A stretch of DNA of 64,000 bases from G032773895 sp965248935 (GCA_965248935.1 OZ252214.1:4712001-4776000); one strand, 5' to 3'; shown: positions 8,009 to 18,586, counted from the first letter of the stretch. Notes: a model not told the origin generated them from the sequence alone. Program-made: numbers and translations.

Positions 8009-11000
8009 TTATGGTGTTGGGCTATTGTAAGTTGGCTGTGTGATAACAGGCATCATCATTCCACGGTCTTCATGACGTAAAATATGACAATGGTATACCC
8101 ATATGCCCTGTTTGCTTGCGTCGTCCAATACTGAGGCTGTTATACCAAACCCAGTTTGATCAGGTACATTTATCCAGTAACGTACTTTGACATAGCCATG
8201 GGGTGGAATAATAACGGTGTCCCACCATTTCCCAACAAAACTGGCAATATTGCTTGTGCCACTATAGATGGTGGGTTCGCTTGGTGTAAGCGTTGTGGTG
8301 TCTTTGGTGGGTAACGTATCGTTGCTGCTCACCGCACGAATAAGCCATTCTCCTTCCCCTTTTCCGGTTTGTCCGCTGTCTGCAAACGCTTCATAACTTA
8401 ATTGCCCAACTTCTGTAACAAAGAACGGGTTAATATGAATGTGGAAGGGGTGGCCAATATCCGAGTTATTAATCAGTATCCATTCTTCTGCGGTTTGCGC
8501 CATTGGTAAGCCTGGTGCGATGGGAATACTGGTACCGGATAGATTCACCGAAGGTAGTGTACTGACTTTTATTCCATTAATATCCGCATGTCCGGTATTG
8601 AGTATTGTCGGTGTTGCAATGCCGGTAATATCCTCCCAATCTGGCGTTATTACGGCATCATTAAAATGGTAAGGCGAAGCTGCGGTTCCGCTGCCATTTA
8701 TGGTTTGAAAATAACTGGGGTTAACCCAGTAAAATACTTCTGTGGTTGCATTGGCAGGAGGTGGCGTTGTCTCTTTACAGGTTAGGCTTTTATTGACGGA
8801 GTTAGACCATTGGTAGGTAGGGTCTCCATTTACGAGGGATAGGCTTTCTACTATGTCCAAGGTAGCTTCTTGATCACCATCATTGACCTGATTGACAGAA
8901 ATCGTACTATCATCAGCGTTGTCCGTTACCTCACAATTGGTCACACCTTGTTTTAACCTGTCATTTACGGCGACGGTATTGTTACCAATCGGGTCATTTA
9001 GTGCAAATGGCCTTCCGTTTAAAGTGAATTGTCGAACTCGCGTTGTGCCACTAGAGCCGACTTGTTTTCCATCGACTGTTTTCGAGTTTCCAGTGACTTC
9101 TACGGCGACTCCTGATCGATCAAAGATAACCGGGCGAGACTGTAAAATATCAGCGTCAGTAATGGTGCTGGCGTATTTTGGCTGGGCACCACTTCCCAGC
9201 GGGCTGACTGTTTTTAAATAGTCGTTATTGGGGATTAGCGGACTATCCGCCACAGTATTACCCGAAACTTTTACGGTAAATAAAGCGGTGTGTGGAGGTG
9301 TTCCACCACCTCCTATACCCGATTGGTCCGGCTGCCACGCACCGGCACCTGGGAATTGATTTGGGCCGCTATTAGCCAATGCAAAAGTGATGTCGAGAAG
9401 TTCATTGCTCCCTACTTCTTTGCTAGCCACTTTGATTAGTGGCATAACTGAATTTTTTTGTGCGCTAATTGCTGTCGGCGTAACGGTTGTATTAGTATTC
9501 TGCCATTCTTGAATAAAGCCAGAGAAATTTTCTGAGCTTTGAGCGATAGGTGTATGACTAGTATCGTTCGTTGTACCCGTCGCATCAAATAAGTACATAT
9601 TAGACGAAGGTGCAAGGGCATTTAGTGCAAGTGTGCCTGTGCAAGGGCTGCTAGAGCAGTCTAGCAAGTATGTATTTGTATCCGGGTCGAAGATTGAAAT
9701 ATTTGTTGGGTAGTATTTAAAAAAGGTATAGGTATCTGTTCCACCAGTGGGCGCAGGAAACTGCACAAGGACATCGCTTCGATTGCCAGGGCCCATCAAT
9801 AAAGGGGTCGATGGCGTCACCGGGGTTTTCATATTAAGCGTAATGCCATCCGCTGCAACATGGTGCATTATGGCGGGCTCATATACTGTTGTATTTCCAT
9901 GAGTACGCCCTGTATTTTTTCCCAACCAAAATTGTGAAAATGCACCGTGATTTGTGCCTGCGTTAATTAAACGCCAGCGTACTAGTTGCCCTGGTTGCAG
10001 ATTATAGACAGGAAGCACATCGCCATTAATGGTAATAACTGTTTTGCTATTACCCCCACCGTTGCCAACGCCTTTTTGTAAACCGTAATTGGCAATTTCT
10101 TGGACCATCATAATTCGGTCAAAACTCTCTGCCCAAGTATCGTAGTTGTAGGTTGTTTGATTTAGCTTATTGGCATTTGAACCAGCGGAATTGGCAAGAC
10201 CACTCGGAGGAATAATTGAATTATTGTTGGAGCCACCGACGGTTTCTTGAATAATCATTGAGCCTGCCATACCATTTTCTAGTTGTGCAGCAGTAGAACC
10301 GTGTTTGTGTGGATGGTACCAATGGGTACCGGGCAAATGAATCGAGGGAATTTTATATTGATAATCCCAACCACCGCCTTTAATAGACTGGTCCGCTACG
10401 GAACCTTCATTCAACCCGTCATCCGCAGGGTTGCCTTCTGGCGGGTTTTGATGATGCGGCGCATCATAACCACGATCAGACTCTCCCTCTGGAACAATAA
10501 CGATAGTGACATCATCTTTAGCAGGGTCCACATGCAAACCATGCACATGTAAATTGGTATTGTTCAAGTTGTGGGGAATATTGACTTCATGGCGAACTTT
10601 GTCTGCTGCCGCATCCAAGACTTCATCGGCACTGACTGGCGAGTCTTCGCTCAGGTTTTGTGCTTCACCCTCTTCAAATTTAGCCAGGTTTTCGCCGGAC
10701 AACTCATTCACCAAATTTACGTTTAGCACATCTGACGGTTTGTAGTGAAAAGTCGGGGCTGGGATCATAATCACATCTTCTTTAACACCGTAACCCCGCG
10801 TCCAGATATGTGAAGCAGCGCTCCCATCGCTATCTTGCGCGCCATTTATTGTCGTAGTATCCCCGAATTGCGCATATAAGGTCGTATTTAGAACACCGTC
10901 TTTGGCGTAGATTTTTTGGGGTATCACCGCTACGCTTTTAAGTAAAAGCTCCCCCCCATTTTCGGGAATGGTTGGAGTGACTGTAATTTTATTTTGACCA

Positions 11001-11911
11001 TCAGTTATTAAAAAACCTTGCGGTATTTGAAAGACAACATTAGCAAACTCATCTAAACCTAAACAGGATTGCGGTTGTAGTGGTTGCTCATTAACAGATA
11101 CATTCAGCTCACACACATTTGTGTAGGTGTTTTTTATCGCTAAAGACAACTGAATCATTGATAAATCTTCGAGCCCTAAATTAAATACTGCCGAACTAGA
11201 TTGCACAAGACTAGTGGCTCTTAAAATTTCAGAGTACGATTGTTTCCCATCGTCATTTAACTCTAATAGCGCAAAGTGAGTAATTGGAGATGATCCATAT
11301 GCAACCTTATTGACCGGAGAACCCGTGGATAAATCAATTTCGTAGTACGAATTAAGTTCAGGGTTAAATACTGAACTTTTTACGAAGTACTGAGTAGTCG
11401 CGCTGCTATCAAGGTAAAGGGTAATAACATTTTCCCCAACGGTTAGCAGCTCTTCCGAAATATTCCAATTTACGTCATGCCATTGATCATCACTATCTGT
11501 AAATACTTCATCAAATATCTTTTGCCCATTAACAGTAACCCAAAGCGGATTGTTTGGCGCACCACTTGATGTGGCTGCAGCAGCTTTTATACGTATTTGT
11601 ATGTCGTTAAGCTGGGACAGGTTGAGAGAGAAAGATAAGCCGGAGCCATCGGTCTTTATTAAAGACCACGTCTTATAATCTTCACGATAAATAGCGCCCG
11701 AAGTATTCGCCACTTCAAGATTTGTCATTGAAAATGGCATTCGAGTAGGCTGTTTCGTAGTCGGCGTTGACGTCGTTAAATTCACCTCTCCGTACCAGGT
11801 GCCTGCAATACCGCTCTGTGAGGTTTTATGCTTGCAAGAGATGGAAGAAAAACAAGCAACAAATAGGATAGTTAAAGATATAAGTGCTCTGCAATATTTA
11901 CGATTCGGCAT
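8009..11911 (-). CDS. Very large multicopper oxidase lipoprotein
   Basis: I take the ATG at 11911 (MPNRKYCRALISLTILFVAC), which gives a lipoprotein signal ending FSSISC; an upstream TTG start would add 23 residues and spoil it. The 1300-residue product has about 440 residues of beta-sandwich-like sequence first. The copper motifs then follow in order: HVHGLHVD near 453, HWYHPHKHGST near 528, HPFHIHINPF near 1152 and YHCHILRHEDRGMM near 1273. These supply the type 1, 2 and 3 copper ligands, including the axial Met. It is about twice the length of laccases or CueO. The role is probably oxidation of a periplasmic or extracellular substrate; which one is not visible. Confidence 0.85.
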   Translation of the reverse strand: MPNRKYCRALISLTILFVACFSSISCKHKTSQSGIAGTWYGEVNLTTSTPTTKQPTRMPFSMTNLEVANTSGAIYREDYKTWSLIKTDGSGLSFSLNLSQLNDIQIRIKAAAATSSGAPNNPLWVTVNGQKIFDEVFTDSDDQWHDVNWNISEELLTVGENVITLYLDSSATTQYFVKSSVFNPELNSYYEIDLSTGSPVNKVAYGSSPITHFALLELNDDGKQSYSEILRATSLVQSSSAVFNLGLEDLSMIQLSLAIKNTYTNVCELNVSVNEQPLQPQSCLGLDEFANVVFQIPQGFLITDGQNKITVTPTIPENGGELLLKSVAVIPQKIYAKDGVLNTTLYAQFGDTTTINGAQDSDGSAASHIWTRGYGVKEDVIMIPAPTFHYKPSDVLNVNLVNELSGENLAKFEEGEAQNLSEDSPVSADEVLDAAADKVRHEVNIPHNLNNTNLHVHGLHVDPAKDDVTIVIVPEGESDRGYDAPHHQNPPEGNPADDGLNEGSVADQSIKGGGWDYQYKIPSIHLPGTHWYHPHKHGSTAAQLENGMAGSMIIQETVGGSNNNSIIPPSGLANSAGSNANKLNQTTYNYDTWAESFDRIMMVQEIANYGLQKGVGNGGGNSKTVITINGDVLPVYNLQPGQLVRWRLINAGTNHGAFSQFWLGKNTGRTHGNTTVYEPAIMHHVAADGITLNMKTPVTPSTPLLMGPGNRSDVLVQFPAPTGGTDTYTFFKYYPTNISIFDPDTNTYLLDCSSSPCTGTLALNALAPSSNMYLFDATGTTNDTSHTPIAQSSENFSGFIQEWQNTNTTVTPTAISAQKNSVMPLIKVASKEVGSNELLDITFALANSGPNQFPGAGAWQPDQSGIGGGGTPPHTALFTVKVSGNTVADSPLIPNNDYLKTVSPLGSGAQPKYASTITDADILQSRPVIFDRSGVAVEVTGNSKTVDGKQVGSSGTTRVRQFTLNGRPFALNDPIGNNTVAVNDRLKQGVTNCEVTDNADDSTISVNQVNDGDQEATLDIVESLSLVNGDPTYQWSNSVNKSLTCKETTPPPANATTEVFYWVNPSYFQTINGSGTAASPYHFNDAVITPDWEDITGIATPTILNTGHADINGIKVSTLPSVNLSGTSIPIAPGLPMAQTAEEWILINNSDIGHPFHIHINPFFVTEVGQLSYEAFADSGQTGKGEGEWLIRAVSSNDTLPTKDTTTLTPSEPTIYSGTSNIASFVGKWWDTVIIPPHGYVKVRYWINVPDQTGFGITASVLDDASKQGIWVYHCHILRHEDRGMMMPVITQPTYNSPTP

Positions 11912-12258
11912 GGTGATAATACTCAAGTTGGATATTCGACTTAAAGAATACTTCGTGATGTGTTTATGTGATGACAACAATGTTGTTTAGCATTCTAACC
12001 ACTATGCTTTTATTTTCTATTCACGACTAAAGTTTCAAGATCTAGGAAGTCTCTGGTTACTCGACTACTTTTTCTGATCATTTATTTAATCAATGAATAT
12101 ACCCTGCGTCATTATTTTTTCCTTCTGATTTACTCTAGATCAATTTTTCTTAAGCGCCACTCAGGAGCTATTAATAATTGGTTTATTTTCTTATTCATTT
12201 CTATAACTTGACATAATAAGAATTTGCGCGCCAAATAGCGGCCATTGACTCCATGCTC
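11912..12258. other. Intergenic, probable promoter region of the oxidase gene
   Basis: AT-rich, with no gene or strong repeat. It should hold the promoter for the large oxidase on the minus strand. No sigma-70 box stood out enough to name. Confidence 0.4.
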
Positions 12259-12972
12259 CTATACCGATCTCTCGACTGTCCCCTGTGATTCAATCACAAC
12301 TTTACATCGCCAATAATAATATCCAGCCGAACCGAACCCCATACCAAGCGAGGAAAATACATGTATCCCAATTCCATTTTTCTCGTTTGGTTCTACGCCT
12401 ACCCAAATAAATAAAGCTTGTGCGAATAGCATACCTATTACCATCCAGGGTAGGGCTAATATATGGCAACGCCAGTGGCAAAGTATTGGCAACCATAGAT
12501 GTCGATAATATCGCCCAATAACAAGGCATGAGGCGAAGCATAAAAATACCATAGGCAGGTAATGCACTAAATAAATCAGCAACCCGGAATTTGCCTCGTG
12601 ATGCGCAATCCCTTGAGAAACCTGTTCATGGGAAAGATGTCCTTGAAAAAGATGGAAGAGAGAAGCCAAAACATGACCAATGACCATGCCCAAACCACCA
12701 AACGCAATTGAAATAATCGCCATACAAAATTGAATTGAGCGTAAATGCCGGCGGAGCAACCACAATACGCTTGCAAACACTGTCGCAATCAATACTGACT
12801 TTAATAATGAGGGAAATAAAACCGATGGAGAAGGTTCGACGGAATAGAATAATAAAAAATATTGAACAACAATCGCTAAAGAAATGAATACGATAAGTAA
12901 TGTATCTACTTTAGAGGTTTCATTTTCATAATGCTTTAATTCCAACAATCGATCCTCCCACCACTTATACAA
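12259..12972 (-). CDS. Multi-pass membrane protein, unknown
   Basis: About 237 residues with five or six hydrophobic helices (for example DTLLIVFISLAIVVQYFLLF, SLLKSVLIATVFASVLWLL and YLPMVFLCFASCLVIG) and several His residues between helices 3 and 4 (HLFQGHLSHEQVSQGIAHHE). The far-upstream start is a TTG without a visible Shine-Dalgarno, so the N-terminus is uncertain. The His-rich loop could bind metal. I do not recognise the family. Confidence 0.6.
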   Translation of the reverse strand: MYKWWEDRLLELKHYENETSKVDTLLIVFISLAIVVQYFLLFYSVEPSPSVLFPSLLKSVLIATVFASVLWLLRRHLRSIQFCMAIISIAFGGLGMVIGHVLASLFHLFQGHLSHEQVSQGIAHHEANSGLLIYLVHYLPMVFLCFASCLVIGRYYRHLWLPILCHWRCHILALPWMVIGMLFAQALFIWVGVEPNEKNGIGIHVFSSLGMGFGSAGYYYWRCKVVIESQGTVERSV

Positions 12973-13016
12973 AAAGTGTAATGGTTAATTGCACTAGGGT
13001 TTGATAAATTTACGAA

Positions 13017-14061
13017 TTAAATAACCTGTTCTCTCGGTTCAGACACAACGCAACGACGCTGCCAAAATGGCGTTTTGAAGCGTTGTTCTTCAGCATAGTA
13101 TTCACGTTGTTTTATTCTGTACATGTGGTACTCCTGTTTTACGACGTACTGATATTTCGCTAGCACTTGCTGCGATGCGGTATTTGATTTTAACGATGAT
13201 GCTTTTTTTGTAATACTGGTTTTGTAATCCATTTTTTTAGTTTCTGTTTCCTTAAGTTGCGTAGGCTGCGTAGGTTGCGTAGCACTTGGAAAAAAATAAT
13301 CCGATACGGCATAGGAGGCGTAAATTGCGCTACGAAAAGCTTTGAAGATACCCAATGAAGATAAAGGATCATATGCGCTGGCCGCATCCCCCACGGCTAA
13401 CCACGCATTACCTGTGCAGTTATCAAGGCACTGGCTATGTGCCGCAGTGAGCGAAGGCATTTCACACAGGGTTTTCGATAGTGTTGAATCATCTAAAAAT
13501 GGCGCCAAGCGACGATAGGTATGTGGGCTTTTACGCAGAATCTGTAGCCACGGCGCGGCGTATTTATACCCCCCCTCTTTGGCTAAATCCCCATCACACA
13601 TAAGCGCTACCACCCAACGTTTGTCCGGCAGATACGCGCTGTACCACCAACCATCACTGTGGCTTTCAATTAATGTAGAGGTATCTTGTAATGTAGAGAT
13701 ATCTTGGGCCGAAGCGCAGGCAGGTATGTTCTCCGGTTTTTTTTGAACAACAGGGTCACTTGGTAAAAAGCGATAAATCGCGACCAATTTGTCATCAAAA
13801 ATACGCTTCGCCCCGTATTTACGAGCAAAGGTGGCCTGACGCCCAGTGGCGTCAATAACAAAATCGCACGGATAGTTCACGCTCGCTACCCTTGCTAGCC
13901 GAGGCAAGTTTGCACTGCCACTCAGGGTGCTTATAGTCGCTTTCAACCAGTTGTGTTTGTGCTAAATATTCAATTCCCCTCGCCTGTACTTGCTCCACCA
14001 ACCATTGATCAAAACGGGCGCGATCCAAATGCCAGCCATATTTTTTAAGGGGGTAAGACAA
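13017..14061 (-). pseudogene. Broken FAD-dependent oxidoreductase (halogenase/reductase type)
   Basis: Two frames together make the middle and C-terminal part of one flavoprotein. The upstream piece (to 13852) carries YGWHLDRARFDQWLVEQV. The downstream piece, in another frame, carries FVIDATGRQATFARKYG, WWYSAYLPDKRW and AWLAVGDAASAYDPLSSLGI. These are the hallmarks of the tryptophan halogenase/geranylgeranyl-reductase-like FAD superfamily. The frames switch near 13868-13876, a one-base deletion or two-base insertion. The N-terminal GxGxxG nucleotide-binding part is missing upstream of 14061. The gene is therefore both frameshifted and 5'-truncated. Confidence 0.8.
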
Positions 14062-14209
14062 AACTGAAGGCTATTATTGGTCGTCTAATACTGATATAAC
14101 CAACATACCGCCCAGCTAGGCCCTACCTTCCATTTTGCCGCAATGCTTTCTTAGCGGTAAAATTTACTACAATAATAGTAGTGTTTCTTTTATGCCTTCA
14201 AGGCGCTCA

Positions 14210-15094
14210 ATGAAATTTCTCTTATACGCAATTCTGATTCTACAACCCAGCGTAGCACTCGCTATAAATTATGCTAGTGTAAGAATTACCGGCCCTGCTA
14301 GTAAAGAATTAGAGCTAGATGCCAGCTATCCCTACTTTGTTGATCTTTTAACTCTTGTGCTTAATAAATCAGCCCCTGCCAACGAGCAACGAAAAGTCGT
14401 GCATCAGGACTATTTTGTGCCGGATAGACAGTTAAAGCACCTTGAGACAGCTAACGGAATCGATCTTTTGTGGGGAGGCACATCAATAGAAAGAGAACAC
14501 AGGTTTCGGGCAATAAGAATTCCGCTTTTGAGAGGGTTATTGGGCTACCGTGTTAGCCTGATCCACAAAGATAACATTGCACTGTTTGACAGTATTACGC
14601 GCCGCGAGGAACTCCTCAAATTACACCCGTGTCAGGGCGCCGGCTGGCCAGATACAGAAATTTTAATAAACGCTGGCTTCCATGTTGTTCAGAATTCGTA
14701 TTTCCAGGGTATGTTTAAGCAACTCAATATTAAACGCTGTGATTTATTCCCAAGGGGTATTTTTGAAGCAAGTTCTGAATATTCTGCAAGCCGCAAAGAA
14801 TTTCCAAACCTCTATCTTTATAAAACGCTTATTATTCACTACCCATTTCCAATGTATTTTTTTGTTCAAAAAGAAAATACCGAGCTAGCCAGTATTATCC
14901 AAAAGGGTTTTGAAAAAGCAATTGATGACGGGTCTTATGAGAATCTTTTAAAAACACACAAGGTAACTGCGCATTTATTTCCAATTGAACGCTGGAGTAA
15001 TGTGAGACTCATCGAGTTGCACAACCCCCTACTCCCTAAAGATACAAATACCAAAGATATTCGCTACTGGATTCAACACCCCACACCCCACTAA
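14210..15094 (+). CDS. Periplasmic solute-binding protein (SBP_bac_3-like)
   Basis: The start is placed at the ATG at 14210 (MKFLLYAILILQPSVALAIN), which gives a clean signal peptide; a longer frame begins at 14135. The mature protein, about 275 residues, resembles standalone amino-acid-binding type proteins: GIDLLWGGTSIEREHRFRAI, then LRGLLGYRVSLIHKDN, LNIKRCDLFPRGIFEA and a C-terminal helix pair NTELASIIQKGFEKAIDDG. No permease or ATPase gene lies nearby. Such orphan proteins are common in marine gammaproteobacteria, and some serve as sensors. The ligand is unknown. Confidence 0.7.
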   Translation: MKFLLYAILILQPSVALAINYASVRITGPASKELELDASYPYFVDLLTLVLNKSAPANEQRKVVHQDYFVPDRQLKHLETANGIDLLWGGTSIEREHRFRAIRIPLLRGLLGYRVSLIHKDNIALFDSITRREELLKLHPCQGAGWPDTEILINAGFHVVQNSYFQGMFKQLNIKRCDLFPRGIFEASSEYSASRKEFPNLYLYKTLIIHYPFPMYFFVQKENTELASIIQKGFEKAIDDGSYENLLKTHKVTAHLFPIERWSNVRLIELHNPLLPKDTNTKDIRYWIQHPTPH

Positions 15095-15429
15095 TATTGC
15101 ACCTACTCACTCTAATATTGGCCCGTTTGATAGTACGCAAAACTCTAGGGTATTTCATGCTGGATAGCTTAACCATTTGATTATCACAGGGATAATTCCG
15201 ACAAAATGGTGAATTTCACGACTCGCTAGTATTGCAACATTAGTATTACAACGCTAGTATTGCAACATTAGTATTACAAGCATTGCCTGTATGCTCAGAC
15301 TGAATACCCAGGAAAGCAACTTCATCTCTAATAACTAAGGCTTGTATTGAAGAATAACGTAATTCAAAATAAACGAATTGATCAGACTAAATGAAAGAGA
15401 CCAGAAAAAGGAAACAACAAGGCGCAGCA
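15095..15429. other. Intergenic with short tandem repeats
   Basis: At about 15225-15285 the unit (A/G)CTAGTATTGCAACATTAGTATTACAA is repeated nearly two and a half times. The units are short and directly abutting, so this is a simple tandem repeat. No gene is seen. Confidence 0.6.
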
Positions 15430-15618
15430 ATGAAAAAAAAATACTCATACAAGATCATCACCAGTACATCGGGGTTCAAAGAGCTTGAAGACAATGTTAA
15501 TGAAGCGCTAAATAATGGATGGAAACCAATTGGCGGAATTGCCTTCAATTCTGGATACTCTTATCAAGCGGTCGCCAAAATAATTGAAGATCAAGAGAAA
15601 AGCTCACAGATCACATAA
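15430..15618 (+). CDS. DUF1737-like small protein
   Basis: From the ATG at 15430 (MKKKYSYKIITSTSGFKELE), 62 residues. The pattern Y-K-I-I-x-L-E-x-x-VN-x-x-L-x-x-GW-x-P-x-GG (here LEDNVNEALNNGWKPIGGIA) is that of DUF1737/DUF4177-type small proteins, whose function is not known. An in-frame start upstream at 15391 would add a lysine-rich leader. AAGG lies ahead of the chosen ATG. Confidence 0.7.
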   Translation: MKKKYSYKIITSTSGFKELEDNVNEALNNGWKPIGGIAFNSGYSYQAVAKIIEDQEKSSQIT

Positions 15619-15918
15619 ATAATAGCCTGCGGCCAAACATATTGATACGGCTCGATACTCTTGTGAGTTTATACTCTGAAATTACGAATCAAATTGCTCT
15701 ATATTTTGAGCCCCTATATTTTTAATAAACTCACCGCGACAAAAAAATATTTTGCTAGGTTCACTTAATTCGGCACCTTAATAGGCTTGATGCACCCATC
15801 TGCTCTCTAAAACATCGCCAATACTATTCCATTGCCTCCTGATACAAGAAACTGCCAAAACACCTCAGGGTTGTTTGAGTCTCCCTGATAGCGGCAAGAC
15901 ATACCAATACCATAGCAT
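15619..15918. other. Intergenic, nothing recognised
   Basis: It lies between two converging genes. No gene, hairpin or repeat stood out. Confidence 0.4.
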
Positions 15919-16596
15919 CTATGTTTTACTATTCGTTACACTTATGTTTACAGCTTTCTCTCTTCGGCTGCTTAATCTAATCCAAAATTCAGCTAACATC
16001 AGATTAGAAATCCAGGCAAAGGTTAACGCAGGGCTAAAGGGTTCAATGCCGTGAAAATAGGTGCTGGTTGTCATCATAATAATGACGTATATCCGTGCAT
16101 TCACAATGGCTAGACCAACCGCATAGGCACGGATCATCCATTTTCTGTGTTCTACAATATTGCCGGTCTTTATTCGGTAAACTCCCATAGCGATAAAAAC
16201 CACAAAGAGCGTGCCGAAAACATAGATGCTGAATTGGCCAGACCCCATAATAACCGACGGCATCAATGCGCTCGAAATAATCCCGAATATACCACTGACA
16301 ATGCCGCATACCGCAAGTGTCCACCCAAGGGCTTTATGAAACTGAATGTGCTTACGCCGTATCCAGGCGATAAACTGTATTACACCCAAAACAATATAAA
16401 TCATACCGGCGATAATATGCATTCCCATCAAGACGGGAATATTCAAATAACGAATGTTGTAAACGCTGGTAATTGGAGGGTTTTGCGAAAGGTTGGAGGT
16501 GAGCATTGTCGTTTGCAAAATAAGAAAAAGAGTTAACGCGATTAAGAAAACCCAACCCATTACTCTTATAACTCTCAGAGTTTTTTTCCCCATCAT
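15919..16596 (-). CDS. DUF2306-like membrane protein
   Basis: Start at the ATG at 16596 (MMGKKTLRVIRVMGWVFLIA), with AGGA eight bases upstream; 225 residues. Seven or so hydrophobic helices are visible. IPVLMGMHIIAGMIYIVLGVIQF, HKALGWTLAVCGIVSGIFG and IVEHRKWMIRAYAVGLAIVNARI match the DUF2306 layout, in which conserved His residues near the membrane (MHIIAG, FHKALGW, EHRKWMIR) are typical of b-type-cytochrome-like or quinone-linked membrane proteins. The function is unknown. Confidence 0.75.
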   Translation of the reverse strand: MMGKKTLRVIRVMGWVFLIALTLFLILQTTMLTSNLSQNPPITSVYNIRYLNIPVLMGMHIIAGMIYIVLGVIQFIAWIRRKHIQFHKALGWTLAVCGIVSGIFGIISSALMPSVIMGSGQFSIYVFGTLFVVFIAMGVYRIKTGNIVEHRKWMIRAYAVGLAIVNARIYVIIMMTTSTYFHGIEPFSPALTFAWISNLMLAEFWIRLSSRREKAVNISVTNSKT

Positions 16597-17689
16597 ATTT
16601 TCATTCCTATCTAAATAATAATCACCGAGCATTCACTGTTATTTAAGAATACTGTTCATTTTTTACTGACTTATTACAATCAATATGTCTCACCGCTCTT
16701 GCTCTAAGAAAATTTGACTTACATTACACGTAATATGTTAAGGAAAGACGGTTAGCATTGGAGCTTTCCCCTTGTTTTCCCATAAAAATGGACCTAATAT
16801 TGTTTAGGTACGTCTCACGGTACCTATGGGTATTGAGGCACCAGACAATAATATTTTCAGTATTTATTTGGTGAAATTTCGATTTATTTCTTCAAAAAAG
16901 AATACCTAAATTCAATGTGCCGTTTTTCTAATTACTTTTTCCTATATTTCTCGCGATCTAATCTCTATCACAGGCAACACAATAAAATATGTATGTTTTA
17001 GACTCAATAACGCAGGTAATTTCACATAGATTTCACTTTGCAATCATGCTCTGTAAACGCATTATACAAAGATGTATTTTGTCTGTCATTTATAAATTGT
17101 AAATGATTTTAACGTCATTATTCTCACAACCTGGATTCAACTTCGAAGTGCGTCATTTAATCCGGTAGAAGAAAGGGTCAGATGAAGGTATGCTTGTACA
17201 CTTTACTCTTTGATATTTATCGTGTTTTAAAATTTTACCGCCCCGTTTCAAGTATATTTGAGTTCCTGTATAAAGGGGGCTCTTCAAGAGGTTCTTTACT
17301 GATTTCCACCCCACCCATCGCTAACAATGTGAGCGCGCAAGCCTTACACAAGATAACCATATTGGATACAAACTTATTTGTATCTAAATTTTGAATTCAG
17401 GGTAAATACCAAAAAAATAGTTTTTTTCAGAATATCCTTTGCCCCAATTTTCCAGTAAAAAAGTACAATTCACTCTATAGCGCTTGACTAACGGGGCAGA
17501 AATCACCAAGGAAATACACACGTTTTCATGATCACACAGTAACTTATTAGTAACTTATTAGTAACTTATAGTAACTTAGGAATGAATAATGATTTATAAT
17601 TACTATTTTGACGCATAGGGATTACCTCCTACGCCTTTGCATTAAAATGGTACTTATTATCCAAAACTACTTATCCAAAACTAGGCACT
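16597..17689. other. Long intergenic region
   Basis: About 1.1 kb of AT-rich sequence. A 70-residue frame at 17182-17394 has an AAGGG ahead of its ATG but no recognisable family and could be chance. At 17538-17580 the unit AGTAACTTATT is repeated about four times. The stretch before 17690 should hold the thioesterase promoter. Confidence 0.5.
17538..17580. repeat. Short tandem repeat AGTAACTTATT
   Basis: Four abutting units of 10-11 bases (AGTAACTTATT, AGTAACTTATT, AGTAACTTAT, AGTAACTTAGG). It lies 110 bases upstream of the thioesterase gene. There is no spacer structure, so it is not a CRISPR array. Confidence 0.8.
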
Positions 17690-18439
17690 ATGAATAAATG
17701 GTTTTTACGCACGTCTTCCAAAACAAGCGCAAAGTTTCGACTTTTTTGTTTACCTTATGCAGGAGGAGACAGCTCTATCTACACACCCTGGGTAAACCAA
17801 ATCCCAGATTTTATCGAGTTGCTCCCTATACAATTGCCAGGTCGTTCAATTCGAATCCAAGAGCCTGCAATTAGCTCCATGACAGAATTAGTTGATCAAA
17901 TTTACTTGTCAATGCTCCCGCTATTGGATAAACCTTATATGTTATTAGGACATAGCCTAGGCGGGCGCGTAGGTTTTGAATTGCTTCATAAGATTAATAA
18001 AACAAACGCTCCCCCACCAAAACATTTTATTGCTTCTGGCAGCAAGGCTCCTCACCTCCCCCGAACTAATAATATTACTTATAATCTTCCCGACGAAGAA
18101 TTTATAGAAGAGCTTCGAAAATTAAATGGAACCCCCTCAGAAGTGATTAATAACCGCGAACTAATGGAGTTTCTTTTGCCGATGCTGAAAGCTGACTTTT
18201 GTATTTCAGACAACCATGTCACAAAACAAAAAACGTTATTAGATTGTTCTATAAGTGTATTTCACGGTGAAGAGGATACTTTAGTTTCTGAATCTGACGC
18301 ACGTGCTTGGCAAAAACATTTTTCAAAACCAATTAATTTTCAAGTATTCTCAGGAGGGCACTTTTTTATAAATGAAAATTCGGATGACTTACTAAGTTCG
18401 TTAAAGTCGATTTTAAGAAGGGAGCTTATGAATACCTAA
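17690..18439 (+). CDS. Type II thioesterase (GrsT/RifR family)
   Basis: 249 residues, alpha/beta hydrolase. FRLFCLPYAGGDSSIYTPW and LLPIQLPGRSIRIQEP at the N-terminus and the nucleophile elbow LLGHSLGGRVGFEL (Ser near 88) are diagnostic of type II thioesterases. The catalytic His is in SGGHFFI (near 224) and an Asp lies in EEDTLVSESDA. These enzymes free stalled acyl groups from NRPS or PKS carrier proteins. No NRPS or PKS gene is in the window, so it is an orphan here or serves a distant cluster. Confidence 0.9.
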   Translation: MNKWFLRTSSKTSAKFRLFCLPYAGGDSSIYTPWVNQIPDFIELLPIQLPGRSIRIQEPAISSMTELVDQIYLSMLPLLDKPYMLLGHSLGGRVGFELLHKINKTNAPPPKHFIASGSKAPHLPRTNNITYNLPDEEFIEELRKLNGTPSEVINNRELMEFLLPMLKADFCISDNHVTKQKTLLDCSISVFHGEEDTLVSESDARAWQKHFSKPINFQVFSGGHFFINENSDDLLSSLKSILRRELMNT

Positions 18440-18586
18440 TCAGATAGTCAACCTCCCTTTTCTATAACCAAGCTTATGGTGTTAACAGCATAATGTAGTA
18501 GCTCAAATTTGCCCTGATACCCACCTGACTTTTAGTAAACAACCGTTTTCAACCAATGGTGAAGACGTATTGCGCAGCTCCGCTGC

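Noticed and set aside
15225..15285. Short repeats that could suggest a CRISPR array
   Set aside because: The units abut with no unique spacers, and no cas genes are near; simple tandem repeat.
17182..17394. 70-residue frame as a gene
   Set aside because: No family, weak composition evidence, and it lies in an otherwise empty AT-rich stretch; kept only as a note in the intergenic entry.
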